Both the position numbers and the translations under genes were made by a program. The notes under the pieces are model-generated. The model did not search any database. It was given only the letters and a program-made list of their open reading frames with translations, and was not told the DNA's origin. From positions 62,001 to 126,000 of the forward strand of contig DEMH01000015.1 of assembly GCA_002354805.1 (NCBI GenBank): DNA of 64,000 bases, read 5' to 3'. Source of the DNA: Gammaproteobacteria bacterium UBA2675 (GTDB lineage Bacteria; Pseudomonadota; Gammaproteobacteria; Pseudomonadales; Pseudohongiellaceae). Position 1 is the stretch's first letter. The number at the start of each line of letters is the position of its first letter. Below are positions 63,716 through 64,000 of the stretch, piece after piece.

Positions 63716-63917
63716 TGATATTTCCTTTTATGTAGTAAGTGCGTCTTGTTCGTGAACCGAGTAAGAGCATGCCGGCTGGAGTTGTTATATGGTTTTTGAC
63801 CCAACGGCATTCTGATTATTAGATCAGCACATGTGCAAAGTCCTCCCTAAAACCTTCTCAATACCTACTAAAACACTCTCAAGCTCACGTATGGCGCGGC
63901 TTTTGAGAGATTCTGGC

Positions 63918-64000
63918 TTAGTGGACTCGAGCGGCGTTCAGGGTGGATGCCTGGGTCAGACGCTGGGTCTTGTGATGCTCGTATTCCGCCCACTGTTGCT
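63918..64000 (-). CDS. C-terminal fragment of a gene cut by window edge
   Basis: On the minus strand a frame runs from the window edge to TAA at 63918-63920. It encodes about 26 residues, including QQWAEYEHHKTQRLTQ and ending in NAARVH. Composition looks coding and the strand matches the receptor gene, but the piece is too short for a family call. Confidence 0.45.
   Translation of the reverse strand, partial: QQWAEYEHHKTQRLTQASTLNAARVH

Noticed and set aside
1..64000. CRISPR arrays, insertion sequences, prophage genes, tRNA or rRNA genes
   Set aside because: No regularly spaced repeats, transposase or integrase motifs, or cloverleaf/rRNA segments were seen by eye; a tRNAscan-SE or Infernal run would be decisive.

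Overview
The window is chromosomal DNA of a Gram-negative, aerobic, heterotrophic gammaproteobacterium. The evidence is four large outer-membrane-receptor-like or barrel-associated systems, lipoproteins with standard lipoboxes, PBP1B, PurT, cytochrome c4, IbpA and an AcnD/PrpF-type methylcitrate operon. Gene density is about one gene per 1.15 kb. I see no rRNA, tRNA, IS element, phage gene or CRISPR array. The mixture of TonB-dependent receptors, PQQ/cytochrome and exported enzyme families suits a marine or aquatic oligotroph of the OMG/Pseudohongiella kind; that placement is inference only.

Layout. 1-2.6 kb: the 3' end of a secreted-protein gene and an exported fumarylacetoacetate-hydrolase-family protein closed by a terminator. 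2.6-6.8 kb: small membrane proteins, two methyltransferases, an XRE regulator/membrane-protein pair with a likely operator, and an ACT-domain protein. 6.8-12 kb: a membrane diguanylate cyclase that may be translated from a leaderless message, an NHL-repeat lipoprotein and an acetyl-CoA hydrolase/transferase. 12-15.7 kb: an exported protein with a TonB C-terminal-like domain, a 56-residue lipoprotein, and btuB under a cobalamin riboswitch. 15.9-21.5 kb: an exported cyclase, a PH-domain protein, a DUF503-YihY pair, and a three-gene membrane/regulator operon with a 17-bp palindrome in its promoter. 21.8-32.4 kb: a TonB receptor, a fused SecDF, an MscS channel and a TPR lipoprotein coupled to PBP1B. 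32.5-34.1 kb: an M28 peptidase.

34.2-40.8 kb holds the propionate (2-methylcitrate) cluster: a GntR/FCD regulator, then prpB, prpC, acnD and prpF, closely spaced or overlapping. 40.9-50 kb holds two CBM9/DUF5916 outer-membrane-type proteins on either side of a divergent Lrp regulator and a long PLP enzyme, followed by a cytochrome c-PQQ propeller fusion. 50-55.5 kb: a hydroxyacid dehydrogenase, purT, and a convergent pair (transglutaminase-like and PilX/DUF4900-like) whose ends overlap by 68 bp. 55.5-57.1 kb is the regulatory high point: a TetR gene with its operator, a candidate small RNA on the minus strand with its own terminator, and ibpA behind a ROSE-type RNA thermometer. 57.1-64 kb: a quinone-reductase-like dehydrogenase, a nitronate monooxygenase, a MaoC protein, an exported RidA with cytochrome c4, another TonB receptor, and the tail of one more gene.

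No complete novel defence or mobile system is evident. The most original observations are the non-coding RNA candidate at 56.26-56.38 kb, the adjacent thermometer, the antisense-overlapping transglutaminase/pilin-like pair, and the recurring export of normally cytoplasmic enzyme families.
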